From positions 248,001-312,000 of the forward strand of contig NZ_CABVQK010000006.1 in NCBI RefSeq assembly GCF_902499335.1: a stretch of DNA of 64,000 bases. Reading direction: 5' to 3'. This DNA comes from Burkholderia lata. GTDB taxonomy: Bacteria > Pseudomonadota > Gammaproteobacteria > Burkholderiales > Burkholderiaceae. Below, piece by piece: positions 9,437-17,486 of the stretch. The position numbers and the translations under genes are program-made. The notes beneath the pieces were generated by a model. That model had not been told where the DNA came from, searched no databases, and saw only the letters and a program-made list of their open reading frames with translations. The number at the start of each line of letters is the position of its first letter. Position 1 is the first letter of the stretch.

Positions 9437-10336
9437 TCATGGACTGCTCGCGGGCCGATCGTCAGTGCGCAACGCCCGTCGGAGCTGTTCAGTGAGAAAT
9501 AGCCACGCCGCCTGCTGGGCCACATTGCGCTTGGCACTTTCATGCGATACCAGCCAGAGCGTCAGATAGTGCTTTTTCGCGTCGGGAAACACGCGGACGA
9601 GGCCCGGCTCGCGATCCGCGAGCATGCACCACAGCGGCGCGACGCCTCCGCCGGACAGGACCGCGCTCTTGAGCGCATCCCATGAATTGACCTTGGTGCT
9701 GACGCGCGCGTCGTGAGGCGCGTATTCGCGCAGCCAGTCAGCGAACGGCTTCGGGATGTCGCCGCTCCAGCCGACCCAGGTTCCGGTTATCTCCGGCTCG
9801 CGACATCCGGCAGGGCCGTAGACTGCAACTTCAACTTCGCCGAGTGCCACGCTGTCGAGTCGTGCAGGGGCTTCGTGCGAAACGCAGATGCCGAGATCGG
9901 CGCTTCGTTCCGTCACGACCGCAAGCGGATCGCCGACATTGCTCACCTCGAGATTGACGAACGGGTTGCGTTGATGAAACGCGACGATGTCGGCAATGAA
10001 TGCATCGCCGAGCGATGCGGAAACGGCGAGCCGCACCGTGCCATCGATCCCGCCGTGGGTCCGTTGCCGGAGCGTGGACAGCAGGTTCGCTTCCTCCTCC
10101 ATGCGTGAGGCGACCGACAGCACTGTGCGCCCGGCGACCGTCAACTGAAAACCGCCGTCGTCGAGCACGAACAGCTGCGATCCCACTGATTTTTCCAGCA
10201 CGTCCACGCGCCGGCTGACGGTGGTCCGGTCGACGCCTAGCACCTTTCCGGCAGCAAGATAGGAGCCTGATTTCGCGACGGCGAGGAAATACCGAAGGTC
10301 ATCCCACTTGACTGCGGTATGTGTGTGTTTTTGCAT
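9437..10336 (-). CDS. LysR-family transcriptional regulator
   Basis: DNA-binding regulator of 299 residues. The N-terminal winged helix-turn-helix is at about residues 10-68 (DDLRYFLAVAKSGSYLAAGKVLGVDRTTVSRRV), followed by a linker helix and a periplasmic-binding-protein-like effector domain. It is transcribed divergently from the two Rieske oxygenase genes, with a 121-bp shared intergenic region holding two palindromes, so it most likely controls them in response to a pathway substrate. The C-terminal part is shorter than in CysB-like members. The start has no obvious Shine-Dalgarno site but gives the standard N-terminus. Confidence 0.92.
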   Translation of the reverse strand: MQKHTHTAVKWDDLRYFLAVAKSGSYLAAGKVLGVDRTTVSRRVDVLEKSVGSQLFVLDDGGFQLTVAGRTVLSVASRMEEEANLLSTLRQRTHGGIDGTVRLAVSASLGDAFIADIVAFHQRNPFVNLEVSNVGDPLAVVTERSADLGICVSHEAPARLDSVALGEVEVAVYGPAGCREPEITGTWVGWSGDIPKPFADWLREYAPHDARVSTKVNSWDALKSAVLSGGGVAPLWCMLADREPGLVRVFPDAKKHYLTLWLVSHESAKRNVAQQAAWLFLTEQLRRALRTDDRPASSP

Positions 10337-10381
10337 GGCGGGGGTGCAAATAAACTCATTTTCTGGTTGTTCGGCGTTCTC

Positions 10382-10400
10382 TACACTTGGCCAAAGTGTA
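10382..10400. promoter_or_regulatory. LysR-type operator candidate 1
   Basis: TACACTTGGCCAAAGTGTA has 7-bp arms (TACACTT / AAGTGTA) around GGCCA and contains the T-N11-A core typical of LysR sites. It lies between the divergent LysR gene and the first Rieske oxygenase, 57 bp before the latter's start. Confidence 0.55.
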
Positions 10401-10403
10401 TCG

Positions 10404-10423
10404 AACTATGCGACCAGATAGTT
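10404..10423. promoter_or_regulatory. operator candidate 2 in the LysR/oxygenase divergent region
   Basis: A 6-bp inverted repeat AACTAT / ATAGTT separated by 8 bases, 3 bp after the first palindrome. The tandem arrangement resembles recognition plus activation sites of LysR regulons; this role is inferred. Confidence 0.4.
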
Positions 10424-10457
10424 ACTGAACCGTTCAATCAACATGCAGGAGCCTTGA

Positions 10458-11624
10458 ATGCCGCATTATGCAAAAATCATTTCCTGGACACCGACTCGAT
10501 ACGCACGTGGTTGGCACTGCTTCGGACTGGAGCGCGATATTCGCACCGGCGAAATCGCCAGTCTCGAAGCATTCGGCACGAAGCTGGTGGCGTATCGCGG
10601 CGAAGACGGAAAAATTCGGGTGTTCGACGGCGTGTGCCCGCACATGGGCGCCAATCTCGCACTCGGGACGGTCAAGGGGAACAACCTCGAGTGTCCGTTT
10701 CATTCCTGGCAGTGGGGCGACGGCGGCCACTGCGAGCATATTCCCTATGCGTCGCGCATTCCGATGAAGGCGCGTATTCGCGAATGGGAAACGATGATCG
10801 AAAACGAATTGCTGTTCGTCTGGCACGATCACGAAGAAAGGCCGTCCATCGACGAACAACGGATTCCGCCGCATCGGTGCTGCAATGAGGCCGGCTGGTC
10901 GGACTGGGTCGTCATCAGCCGGCCGGCGAATACCAATTGTCGCGAGCTGATCGACAATCTGTCGGACGTCTACCATTTCGAACCGGTTCACGGCTCTCCC
11001 GTGAGCAGCTTCATCAACGTTGCCGAAGGGCATACGTATTGCCAGATGCTGACGGGCGGCAATCAGCTGATCGGAACCGGCGACAGTCTGCGCAGCATCG
11101 CTTACTACTACGGCCCGTCGTATGTCATCGCCGACATGGACGCGGAAATGTGGGGGCATCGCCTCGAATGCATCATGATGATCGGCAGCGTGCCGATTCA
11201 TCAGGACAAGTTCATGATGCATTTCGGGATGAAGGTCCGGGCGGTTCCGGAACTCTCGTTTTCCGAGAACCAGAAACTGATCGCCGCGTACATCGCGAAC
11301 GGGCAGGAAACCTTCTTTCAGGATCTGCGCATCTGGGATCAGAAGACGCGGGTCGACAATCCCATCCTCTGCGACGGCGACGGCCCCGTCTATCAGCTGC
11401 GCGACTGGTATCAGCAGTTTTATGTCGACCGGGGCGACATTCCGCCGTCGATCGCCGACAAGCACGTCTACGTGACCCGTCGTCGCGAGGACACGCGCCA
11501 GTGGGTGATGGAAGAGCACGGCTTCGATCTCGACCGCCAGGATCCCGTCCGGATCGTTCGCTCGTTCGACGAAGTGCGAGGGGCGGCGAAGGTGCAGCAG
11601 GAAGCGGCAACGTCTGGCAAGTAA
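10458..11624 (+). CDS. Rieske [2Fe-2S] non-heme iron oxygenase, first of a tandem pair
   Basis: Terminal oxygenase subunit that would hydroxylate or demethylate an organic substrate using electrons from a separate reductase. The 388-residue product shows Rieske ligands Cys60/His62 (VCPHMGANL) and Cys79/His82 (CPFHSWQW), and a mononuclear iron site Asp170, His173 and His178 in NLSDVYHFEPVH. The architecture resembles KshA-like alpha subunits (homotrimeric, no beta subunit). The ATG is preceded by GCAGGAG. The second oxygenase follows after 18 bp, so the two are surely co-transcribed. No ferredoxin or reductase gene is in the neighbourhood. The substrate cannot be told from the sequence; steroid, terpenoid or aromatic compounds are all possible. 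Confidence 0.88.
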   Translation: MPHYAKIISWTPTRYARGWHCFGLERDIRTGEIASLEAFGTKLVAYRGEDGKIRVFDGVCPHMGANLALGTVKGNNLECPFHSWQWGDGGHCEHIPYASRIPMKARIREWETMIENELLFVWHDHEERPSIDEQRIPPHRCCNEAGWSDWVVISRPANTNCRELIDNLSDVYHFEPVHGSPVSSFINVAEGHTYCQMLTGGNQLIGTGDSLRSIAYYYGPSYVIADMDAEMWGHRLECIMMIGSVPIHQDKFMMHFGMKVRAVPELSFSENQKLIAAYIANGQETFFQDLRIWDQKTRVDNPILCDGDGPVYQLRDWYQQFYVDRGDIPPSIADKHVYVTRRREDTRQWVMEEHGFDLDRQDPVRIVRSFDEVRGAAKVQQEAATSGK

Positions 11625-11642
11625 ATAAAACAGGAGACATGT

Positions 11643-12599
11643 ATGACATCGGATTATTTCTCCGGAAAATACCCGAAAGGCTGGTTCGCAGTCCTATTTT
11701 CTGATGAGATCAAACCGGGCGAAATCAAGTCGTTGAGCTATTTCGGCCGGGAATACGTCGCGTTTCGCGGCGAGAGCGGACAGGTATCGATCCTCGATGC
11801 GTTCTGCCCGCATCTCGGCGCGCATCTGGGCGACGGTCGGTGTCAGGGCGACACGATCGTTTGTCCGTTCCACGAATGGCGTTTCTCGCAAACCGGCGCG
11901 TGCGTGGACGTGCCCTACGCGAAGCGCATTCCGATCAAGGCGAAGGAGGGCGCGCTGGCCGCGCATCCGGTGCGCGAGGTCAACCAGATCGTTCACATGT
12001 GGTTCGATCCGGCCGGCGGGTCGCCGACATGGGAACTGCCGGTCGATTCCGCGATGAACGGCGCCGACGGCTGGACGCGGTGGTATTTCAAGCGGTGGCG
12101 TGTGCGCACGCAGGGCAAGGAAATCATCGAGAACCTCGTCGATGCGCCGCATTTCACCTACGTGCACGGCTCGCCGATCGAGGACATCTCGGTGCATTTC
12201 GATGGTCACGTCGCGTCGCAACGCTCGACGATCGGCGGGCATCCGACGCTCGGCAAGCAGCTCACGACCGAAGCAACCTATTACGGCCCGGCCGTGATGC
12301 ACGTGACGATGGAGGGAACCTACGCGAGCAAGCAGGTGAACATCCATACGCCGATCGATACCGAGCACGTGGACGTTTGCTACGGCATCAAGATCCAGCG
12401 CGATCCCGCGCTGCCCGACACCGATGCGATCGCGCAGGAATACGCGCGCTACGCGCACGATGCGTTCGATCAGGATGTCGTGTTGTGGCGCCGGAAGATC
12501 TATCGTGCGGCACCGCTGTTGTGCGACGGCGACGGTCCGCTGTTCCAGTTGCGAGACTGGTACCGGCAGTTCTTCGAGGATCGGCTGCCGGCGAACTGA
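11643..12599 (+). CDS. Rieske [2Fe-2S] non-heme iron oxygenase, second of a tandem pair
   Basis: A shorter (318-residue) paralogue of the preceding oxygenase. Rieske ligands are Cys55/His57 (FCPHLGAHL) and Cys74/His77 (CPFHEWRF); the catalytic iron motif ENLVDAPHFTYVH supplies Asp167, His170 and His175. Both copies keep every ligand, so both should be active. They share the C-terminal motif LLCDGDGPLFQLRDWYRQF almost unchanged, which points to duplication. The ribosome site ACAGGAGAC precedes the ATG. The pair could act on different substrates or successive carbons, or form a hetero-oligomer; this is inference. It is convergent with the marR-type gene. Confidence 0.87.
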   Translation: MTSDYFSGKYPKGWFAVLFSDEIKPGEIKSLSYFGREYVAFRGESGQVSILDAFCPHLGAHLGDGRCQGDTIVCPFHEWRFSQTGACVDVPYAKRIPIKAKEGALAAHPVREVNQIVHMWFDPAGGSPTWELPVDSAMNGADGWTRWYFKRWRVRTQGKEIIENLVDAPHFTYVHGSPIEDISVHFDGHVASQRSTIGGHPTLGKQLTTEATYYGPAVMHVTMEGTYASKQVNIHTPIDTEHVDVCYGIKIQRDPALPDTDAIAQEYARYAHDAFDQDVVLWRRKIYRAAPLLCDGDGPLFQLRDWYRQFFEDRLPAN

Positions 12600-12650
12600 G
12601 CGTGGCACGCGCGAGGCGGGGCCGGCTGGTGCGAATCCCGCGTCGCGCGC

Positions 12651-13082
12651 TCAGCGTTCCGCCGGAAACCGGTCCTGCAACGCATGCAGCCAGCGTGCGA
12701 CGACATCGAGTTCGTCGTCGGAAAACCCGTCGCACAGCTTGCCGTTCAGCTCGCGCAGCAGCACACGTGCACGCTTGAGCGCCGCGTGGCCGTCGTCGGT
12801 CAGGTACAACCGTGTCGCGCGGCCGTCGTCCGAATCGGCATGACGCGTAATGAGGCCGGCTTTCGCCATCCGGTCGGCAAGCCCCGTCATCGCGGATGGC
12901 GCAAGCTGCAGTGCGGCGCCGATCTCGCCGATCAGCGCGCCATCCTGTTTCGCGAGACAGAACAGTGCGCCGGCCTGCGCGGCGCTCGCGCGGGTCTCGG
13001 TCTCCGCCTTGCGGTCGATCCAGCGCTGCACGCGCCGCTGGCCGATGTTCAACATGAAAAACAGTCGTCGGTCTTCGCTCAA
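12651..13082 (-). CDS. MarR-family transcriptional regulator
   Basis: Dimeric winged-helix repressor of about 143 residues. The helix-turn-helix (IGEIGAALQLAPSAMTGLADRMAKAGLI) and wing (HADSDDGRATRLYLTDDGHAAL) are clear. I place the start at TTG 13082, whose TTGA overlaps the TGA stop of the upstream hydrolase gene: this adds LSEDRRLFF, which completes the first dimerisation helix. The alternative ATG at 13055 would cut that helix and has no ribosome site. The overlap implies translational coupling with the hydrolase. Two near-identical palindromes before the hydrolase are the likely operators, giving autoregulation. Confidence 0.85.
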   Translation of the reverse strand: MSEDRRLFFMLNIGQRRVQRWIDRKAETETRASAAQAGALFCLAKQDGALIGEIGAALQLAPSAMTGLADRMAKAGLITRHADSDDGRATRLYLTDDGHAALKRARVLLRELNGKLCDGFSDDELDVVARWLHALQDRFPAER

Positions 13083-13996
13083 GCTGGGTTCCCGGCTGCA
13101 ATGGAAAGGGAGGGACGGCCCGCGGCTCGCGGCGTGTCCAGCGCCTGCGCGAGCCAGTCGGCCACGTCGGGCCACAGCACGGTGCCGGGGCGGCTGCGAA
13201 AGAAGCCCATGTGCCCGACCGGGCCGCTGCCCGCCGCGTGCGGATCGATCTGGCGGCGTTCGACCGCCGCGCGGGTCAGATAGCTTACCAGCAGCCCGAT
13301 GGCGGTCGGGTTCGCCCACGGGTCGTCGTCAAAGCCGAGCGCGAGGATCGGCAACTGCTGTTTCGCGTAACGCTCGGCCGCACCGAGTGTCGGATCGTCG
13401 AAGAAATAGTGCGGCAGCGTCGTCCAGCGGCTCCATTCGCGGAACACGCCGGCCGGCATGTCCTCGCCGAGCCCGAGCCGCTTGCCGGGCACGTAGCCGA
13501 GCAGCGCGGACATCAGCGGGCCGAGTACACGCAGGATGAGCCTCACCTTCAGGCGCTCGGCCGCCTGCGTGATCAGCCGCGTGCTGCCCGCATGCGCGGC
13601 GACGAGCACCGCCGCGCGCAGGTGCGGCGTAGCGGCGGACAGCCCGATCGCATGCCCGCCGACGCTATGGCCGACGGCCAGCAGCGGCAACCCTTCATAC
13701 GCCTGCCGTGCCCACGCGGTCGCGGCGCCCACGTCGAGTTCCATCCAGTCGCGCATGCGGGCCTGCAGCGCGCCCAGGCGCGCGGGCCGCGACGCGCCGA
13801 TGCCGCGATAGTTGTAGGTGAGCGCCGCGAAGCCGCGTTCGGTCAGGAAGCGCGCGAAGCCCGCATACAGCCGCTCCGGCACGGCCGTCGCCGGATGGAT
13901 CAGCACCAGCGCACGCGGCGGCGCGTCCGGCGACCACAGCGTGCCGTGCAGCGCGTAGCCGTCGGCGGCGGAAAACTCGATGGGTTGGGAGGTCAT
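13079..13996 (-). CDS. alpha/beta hydrolase
   Basis: Serine hydrolase-fold protein of 305 residues. The nucleophile elbow GHSVGG, the oxyanion-loop strand VLIHPATAVPE and the conserved YRGIGAS loop are visible; the catalytic acid and histidine are expected near GFDDDPWAN and GHMGFFR. The family includes esterases, and the substrate is unknown. ATG 13996 is chosen because GAGG lies 6 bases upstream; an in-frame GTG at 14011 and an ATG at 14002 are weaker. It forms an operon with the MarR gene, whose start overlaps its stop, so it is probably induced by the MarR ligand. Confidence 0.85.
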   Translation of the reverse strand: MTSQPIEFSAADGYALHGTLWSPDAPPRALVLIHPATAVPERLYAGFARFLTERGFAALTYNYRGIGASRPARLGALQARMRDWMELDVGAATAWARQAYEGLPLLAVGHSVGGHAIGLSAATPHLRAAVLVAAHAGSTRLITQAAERLKVRLILRVLGPLMSALLGYVPGKRLGLGEDMPAGVFREWSRWTTLPHYFFDDPTLGAAERYAKQQLPILALGFDDDPWANPTAIGLLVSYLTRAAVERRQIDPHAAGSGPVGHMGFFRSRPGTVLWPDVADWLAQALDTPRAAGRPSLSIAAGNPA

Positions 13997-14018
13997 GGCC
14001 ATCCTCGTCACGGGTAGT

Positions 14019-14036
14019 TATTTCGTATGCGAAATA
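14019..14036. promoter_or_regulatory. MarR operator, proximal
   Basis: TATTTCG-TATG-CGAAATA, 7-bp arms. It lies 22 bp before the hydrolase start codon, overlapping the expected promoter or transcript start. Confidence 0.65.
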
Positions 14037-14048
14037 TAGTCCGTGATT

Positions 14049-14066
14049 TATTTCGCGCGCGAAATA
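14049..14066. promoter_or_regulatory. MarR operator, distal
   Basis: TATTTCGCGCGCGAAATA is a perfect 18-bp palindrome with the same arms as the proximal site. Centre-to-centre distance is exactly 30 bp, about three helical turns, so two dimers would bind the same DNA face. Confidence 0.65.
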
Positions 14067-14297
14067 TCTGTCGAGGATTCATTCGAACCGGGTTCCCGGG
14101 AGGGCGGCAGGCGGCATCAGGCGATACCGGTCACTTCATAAAATATTTGCATCTTTGCATAGAATAATATTGCGTTTGTTTCATGAAGCGGATCGACGTA
14201 TCTTCACCGGTTCCATCCGTTCCGCCGGCCGTCGTGCAAGGCGGAACACGAGGCGCCGCCATCGCGCGGCCGCCCGCCAACCCTACGGGAGATCACG

Positions 14298-15263
14298 TTG
14301 CTGAGCCGAATCGTCACGGCACTCTTGCTGGCGCTTGCCGCGCAGCCGGGTATGGCCAAAGACACCGTCACGCTGCGCGTCGGTGAACAGAACTACTTCA
14401 ACATCCAGGCGTCGATGGAGGCGTCCGGTGTGCTGAAGGACCTGCCTTACACGATCGAGTGGAAGCATTTCCAGGCCGCCGCGCCCGTTGCCGAATCGCT
14501 GAACGGCAATGCGATCGACGTCGGTTTCCTCGGCGATTCCGCGCTGCTCACGCTGGCCGCGCGCGGAGCGCCGGTGAAGGTCGTCGCCGTGTCGCGGCAG
14601 AGCCTCGACGGCGTCGCGATCCTCGTCCCGAAGAATTCGCCGGTGCGCACCGTGGCTGACCTGCAGGGCAAGACCATCGCTGTGTGGCGCGGCGCATGGA
14701 GCCAGCAGCTCGTGCTGCGTGCGCTCGAACACGCGGGGCTGCGCGCCGATTCGGTCAAGTACGCGTACCTGATGCCGATCGATGCGACCAACGCGCTCGC
14801 GAACGGCTCGGTCGACGCCGTGTCGCTGTGGGAGCCGTTCGTCAGTACGCTCGCATTGCGGCAGGGTGCGCGGCCCGTGACGACCGCGCAGGGGCTGATG
14901 CCGGCGCTGAGTTTCGTTGCGGCGAACGAGCAGGCCGCCTCGGGCAAGCGCGCCGAGATCACCGATTTCCTGCGGCGCGTCGTTGTCGCGCGCCAGTGGG
15001 TCGACAGCCATCCGCGTGAATACGCGGACTTGTGGGCAAAGCGCGCGAAGCTCGAACCCGACGTCGCGTACCGTTGGCTCAACAACGCGAAGCAGCGCGT
15101 CGGCCCGGTCGACGAGGCGGCAGCGAAGGACGCGCAGAACACGGCCGATTTCCTGCACAAGGCCGGTGTGATCCCGGCCGCATACGACACGTCGAAGCTG
15201 CTCGACCGCTCGTATGCGGGCGCGTTCGCCGCGCCCGTGCAGAAGACGGCCGCCGCGCAGTAA
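14298..15263 (+). CDS. ABC transporter substrate-binding protein, SsuA-like (sulfonate family)
   Basis: Periplasmic binding protein of 321 residues in the SsuA/NMT1-like family, which delivers alkanesulfonates or similar anions to an ABC permease. It has a signal peptide (LLLALAAQPGMAKD) and family motifs GFLGDSALLTLAARGAPVKVVAV and GKTIAVWRGAWSQQ. The start is TTG at 14298: GGGAG sits 6 bases upstream and no ATG gives a signal peptide. A flavin monooxygenase follows 52 bp downstream. No matching permease or ATPase is adjacent; it may use the transporter in the opposing operon or one elsewhere. The sulfonate role is inferred from family and context. Confidence 0.85.
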   Translation: MLSRIVTALLLALAAQPGMAKDTVTLRVGEQNYFNIQASMEASGVLKDLPYTIEWKHFQAAAPVAESLNGNAIDVGFLGDSALLTLAARGAPVKVVAVSRQSLDGVAILVPKNSPVRTVADLQGKTIAVWRGAWSQQLVLRALEHAGLRADSVKYAYLMPIDATNALANGSVDAVSLWEPFVSTLALRQGARPVTTAQGLMPALSFVAANEQAASGKRAEITDFLRRVVVARQWVDSHPREYADLWAKRAKLEPDVAYRWLNNAKQRVGPVDEAAAKDAQNTADFLHKAGVIPAAYDTSKLLDRSYAGAFAAPVQKTAAAQ

Positions 15264-15315
15264 GCGGGCCATCCCGGCCGCGATTTTCGATCGAGAACCA
15301 CAAGGACAATCCGAC

Positions 15316-16410
15316 ATGCCAGTCGACATCATCGGCATGATCACCGCGACGCCCGGCGCGGAGGTCGACGTACCGGGCGGCGAGGCCGTCCAGCCCGACT
15401 ACGTGCGCCGCTTCGCACAGGCGCACGAGGCCGCCGGCTTCGACCAGATCCTGGTCGGCCATTTCAGCAACGCGGCGGACGGCTTCATCGTCGCGTCGTT
15501 CGCGGCCGCCGCGACCGAACGCATCCGCATCCTGCTCGCGCACCGGCCGGGCGTGATCGTGCCGTCGGCCGCCGCGCGGCAGATCGCGACGCTCGACGTG
15601 TTCAGCGGCGGCCGGCTCGCGCTGAATGTCGTGTCCGGCGGCGACGATGCGGACCTGCAGCGCGACGGCGATTTCGTGTCGCACGATGCGCGCTACCGCC
15701 GCACCGGCGAATATCTCGACGTGCTGAAACGGATCTGGCTGGCCGATGTGCCGGTCGACCACGACGGCGCGTTTTACCGGCTGCGTGGCGCGTCGCCGCT
15801 CGTGAAGGGCGCGCAACGGCCGCACGTGCCGATCTATTTCGGTGGTTCGTCGCCGGCCGCGCTGGCGGTCGCGGGCGAGCATGCCGATGTCTACATGACG
15901 TGGGGCGAGCCGCTCGCGTCGGTGCGCGAGCAGATCGCGCGGGTGCGGGCTGCCGCCGCGCCGTTCGGGCGTGCGCCGCGCATCAGCGTGTCGTTCCGGC
16001 CGATCGTTGCCGACACCGAGGCTGCCGCATGGGAGAAGGCCGAGGCGATCCGCGAGCGCGTGCGCGCGGCACGGCTCGCAAATGGCCAGCCGATCGCCGG
16101 CCATGCGCCGCAGAATGCCGGCTCGCAGCGGCTGATGGCGGCCGCCGCGCAGGGCGACGTGCTCGACGAGCGGCTGTGGATGGGCGTCGCGAACCTGACC
16201 GGCGCGCGCTGGAATTCGACCGCGCTGGTCGGCACGCCCGAACAGGTCGCGCGGGCGCTCGGCGCGTATTACCGGCTCGGTGTATCGACGTTCCTGATTC
16301 GCGGGTTCGATCCGCTCGACGATGCACTCGATTACGGGCGCGACCTGATTCCGGCGATTCATGCGCAGGTCGCGGAACTCGACCGGTATCACGCGGCGGT
16401 GCTGGCGTAG
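15316..16410 (+). CDS. LLM-class flavin-dependent monooxygenase, SsuD-like
   Basis: Luciferase-like, reduced-FMN-dependent monooxygenase of 364 residues. SsuD-type enzymes cleave C-S bonds of alkanesulfonates to release sulfite. Landmarks include GGRLALNVVSGGDDADLQRDGDF, YRRTGEYLDVLKRIW and VPIYFGGSSPAALAVAGEHADVY, the phosphate-binding region of the family. ATG 15316 follows AAGGACA. The binding-protein gene immediately upstream makes a substrate import plus desulfonation pair. A flavin reductase (SsuE) is not present here. The substrate is unknown. Confidence 0.87.
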   Translation: MPVDIIGMITATPGAEVDVPGGEAVQPDYVRRFAQAHEAAGFDQILVGHFSNAADGFIVASFAAAATERIRILLAHRPGVIVPSAAARQIATLDVFSGGRLALNVVSGGDDADLQRDGDFVSHDARYRRTGEYLDVLKRIWLADVPVDHDGAFYRLRGASPLVKGAQRPHVPIYFGGSSPAALAVAGEHADVYMTWGEPLASVREQIARVRAAAAPFGRAPRISVSFRPIVADTEAAAWEKAEAIRERVRAARLANGQPIAGHAPQNAGSQRLMAAAAQGDVLDERLWMGVANLTGARWNSTALVGTPEQVARALGAYYRLGVSTFLIRGFDPLDDALDYGRDLIPAIHAQVAELDRYHAAVLA

Positions 16411-16449
16411 ACGCATCGCGGCGCAACGACGTACGCGGCCTCCGTGATT

Positions 16450-16494
16450 CGCCCGGGCATTTCCGTTACGGGATGCCGGGGCGATGTCATTTTT
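16450..16494 (+). terminator. intrinsic terminator between convergent operons
   Basis: CGCCCGGGCAT pairs with ATGCCGGGGCG across a 12-base loop (one G-G mismatch), followed 6 bases later by TTTTT on the plus strand. It would end the SsuD-like transcript and may act in both directions. Confidence 0.55.
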
Positions 16495-16516
16495 GGTCGC
16501 CGACGTTTCGACGCGG

Positions 16517-17452
16517 TCAGAACGACGGCAACCCCGGCGGATTGGTTTCCGCGCGTGCAATGGCTTCGCTCTGCAAGCCCCAGCGCGCGAGCGCCTGCCC
16601 GTAGCGGCCGTTGCCGATCAACGCGTTCGTCGCGAGCGTCAGCGCGGGCGCGAGCCCGCTGCCGCGCCGCGTCGCGATCGCCACGTCGGCGTTGGCCGGC
16701 CAGCCTGCATTGACGACGCCGACGCGGCGGATCTTGCCGGTGCGCGCGGCCTCGTACGCGAGCGACGCGTTCGGGTTCAACTCCGCATCGGCGCGGCCCG
16801 ACAGCAACGCGACGCGCGACGCCGCATCGTCGTCGAAATAGAGCAGCTCGGCCGGCTTCAACCCCTGTGCCGCGTTGCGCTTGTTCCATTCGAGCAGGAT
16901 GCGCTCCTGGCTCGTCCCCGCGCCCGTGATGACGCGCAGGCCGGCAATGTCCTTCGGCTCGGCGATCTTCTCGATCGGGCTGCCGGTGCGCACGTAGAAA
17001 CCGTGCAGCCCGAGCCGGTAGGTCGTGAAATCGTATTTCTCCTTGCGCTTTTCGGTCACGCCGACGTTCGAGATCACCGCGTCGTACTTGCCGGACGTCA
17101 GCCCGAGCGGCCAGTCGGCCCACGCGATCGGCAGCAGCACGAGCGTGCGGCCGAGCGCGTCGGCGACCAGTTGCGCATAGTCGGGATCGGCGCCGACCAC
17201 GGTGCGCGCATCGGTCGCGTAGGTCGACACGGGGGGCGCATGCGGTGAAATCGCGACCGTGAACGCGCCGTCGCGTACCCAGCGGTAGCCGGCCGCCTCA
17301 CGAACGGCGGCGTCATCGCGTGTTGCGCGAATGCGGCCGGCCTGGCGCGGATCGAGATCCGCGGTCGCGGCGGCTGCATGCACCGCGTGCCATGGAAGGC
17401 TACCCGCTGCCGCGACCAGCGCGGCGGTCATGAACTGGCGTCGGTCGGTCAT
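16517..17452 (-). CDS. amino-acid-type ABC substrate-binding protein, Tat-like signal (paralogue A)
   Basis: Periplasmic solute-binding protein (family 3 fold) of 311 residues. The start at 17452 gives MTDRRQFMTAAL, a twin-arginine-like leader, and cleavage near AVHAAAA. The body is clearly paralogous to the protein at 21815-22762: both contain SYATDARTV, AWADWPL, DAVISNV, VTE-RK-K-DF-TYR and SGRAD. It lies last in a six-gene minus-strand cluster, 34 bp after the fused permease/ATPase gene, so it is likely one of two alternative receptors for that transporter. The presence of monooxygenases for sulfur compounds suggests an organosulfur ligand rather than a common amino acid; this is inference. 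Confidence 0.82.
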   Translation of the reverse strand: MTDRRQFMTAALVAAAGSLPWHAVHAAAATADLDPRQAGRIRATRDDAAVREAAGYRWVRDGAFTVAISPHAPPVSTYATDARTVVGADPDYAQLVADALGRTLVLLPIAWADWPLGLTSGKYDAVISNVGVTEKRKEKYDFTTYRLGLHGFYVRTGSPIEKIAEPKDIAGLRVITGAGTSQERILLEWNKRNAAQGLKPAELLYFDDDAASRVALLSGRADAELNPNASLAYEAARTGKIRRVGVVNAGWPANADVAIATRRGSGLAPALTLATNALIGNGRYGQALARWGLQSEAIARAETNPPGLPSF

Positions 17453-17486
17453 CGTGCGGCACCTCGCAGGTCGGGAGCGGCGTGCA

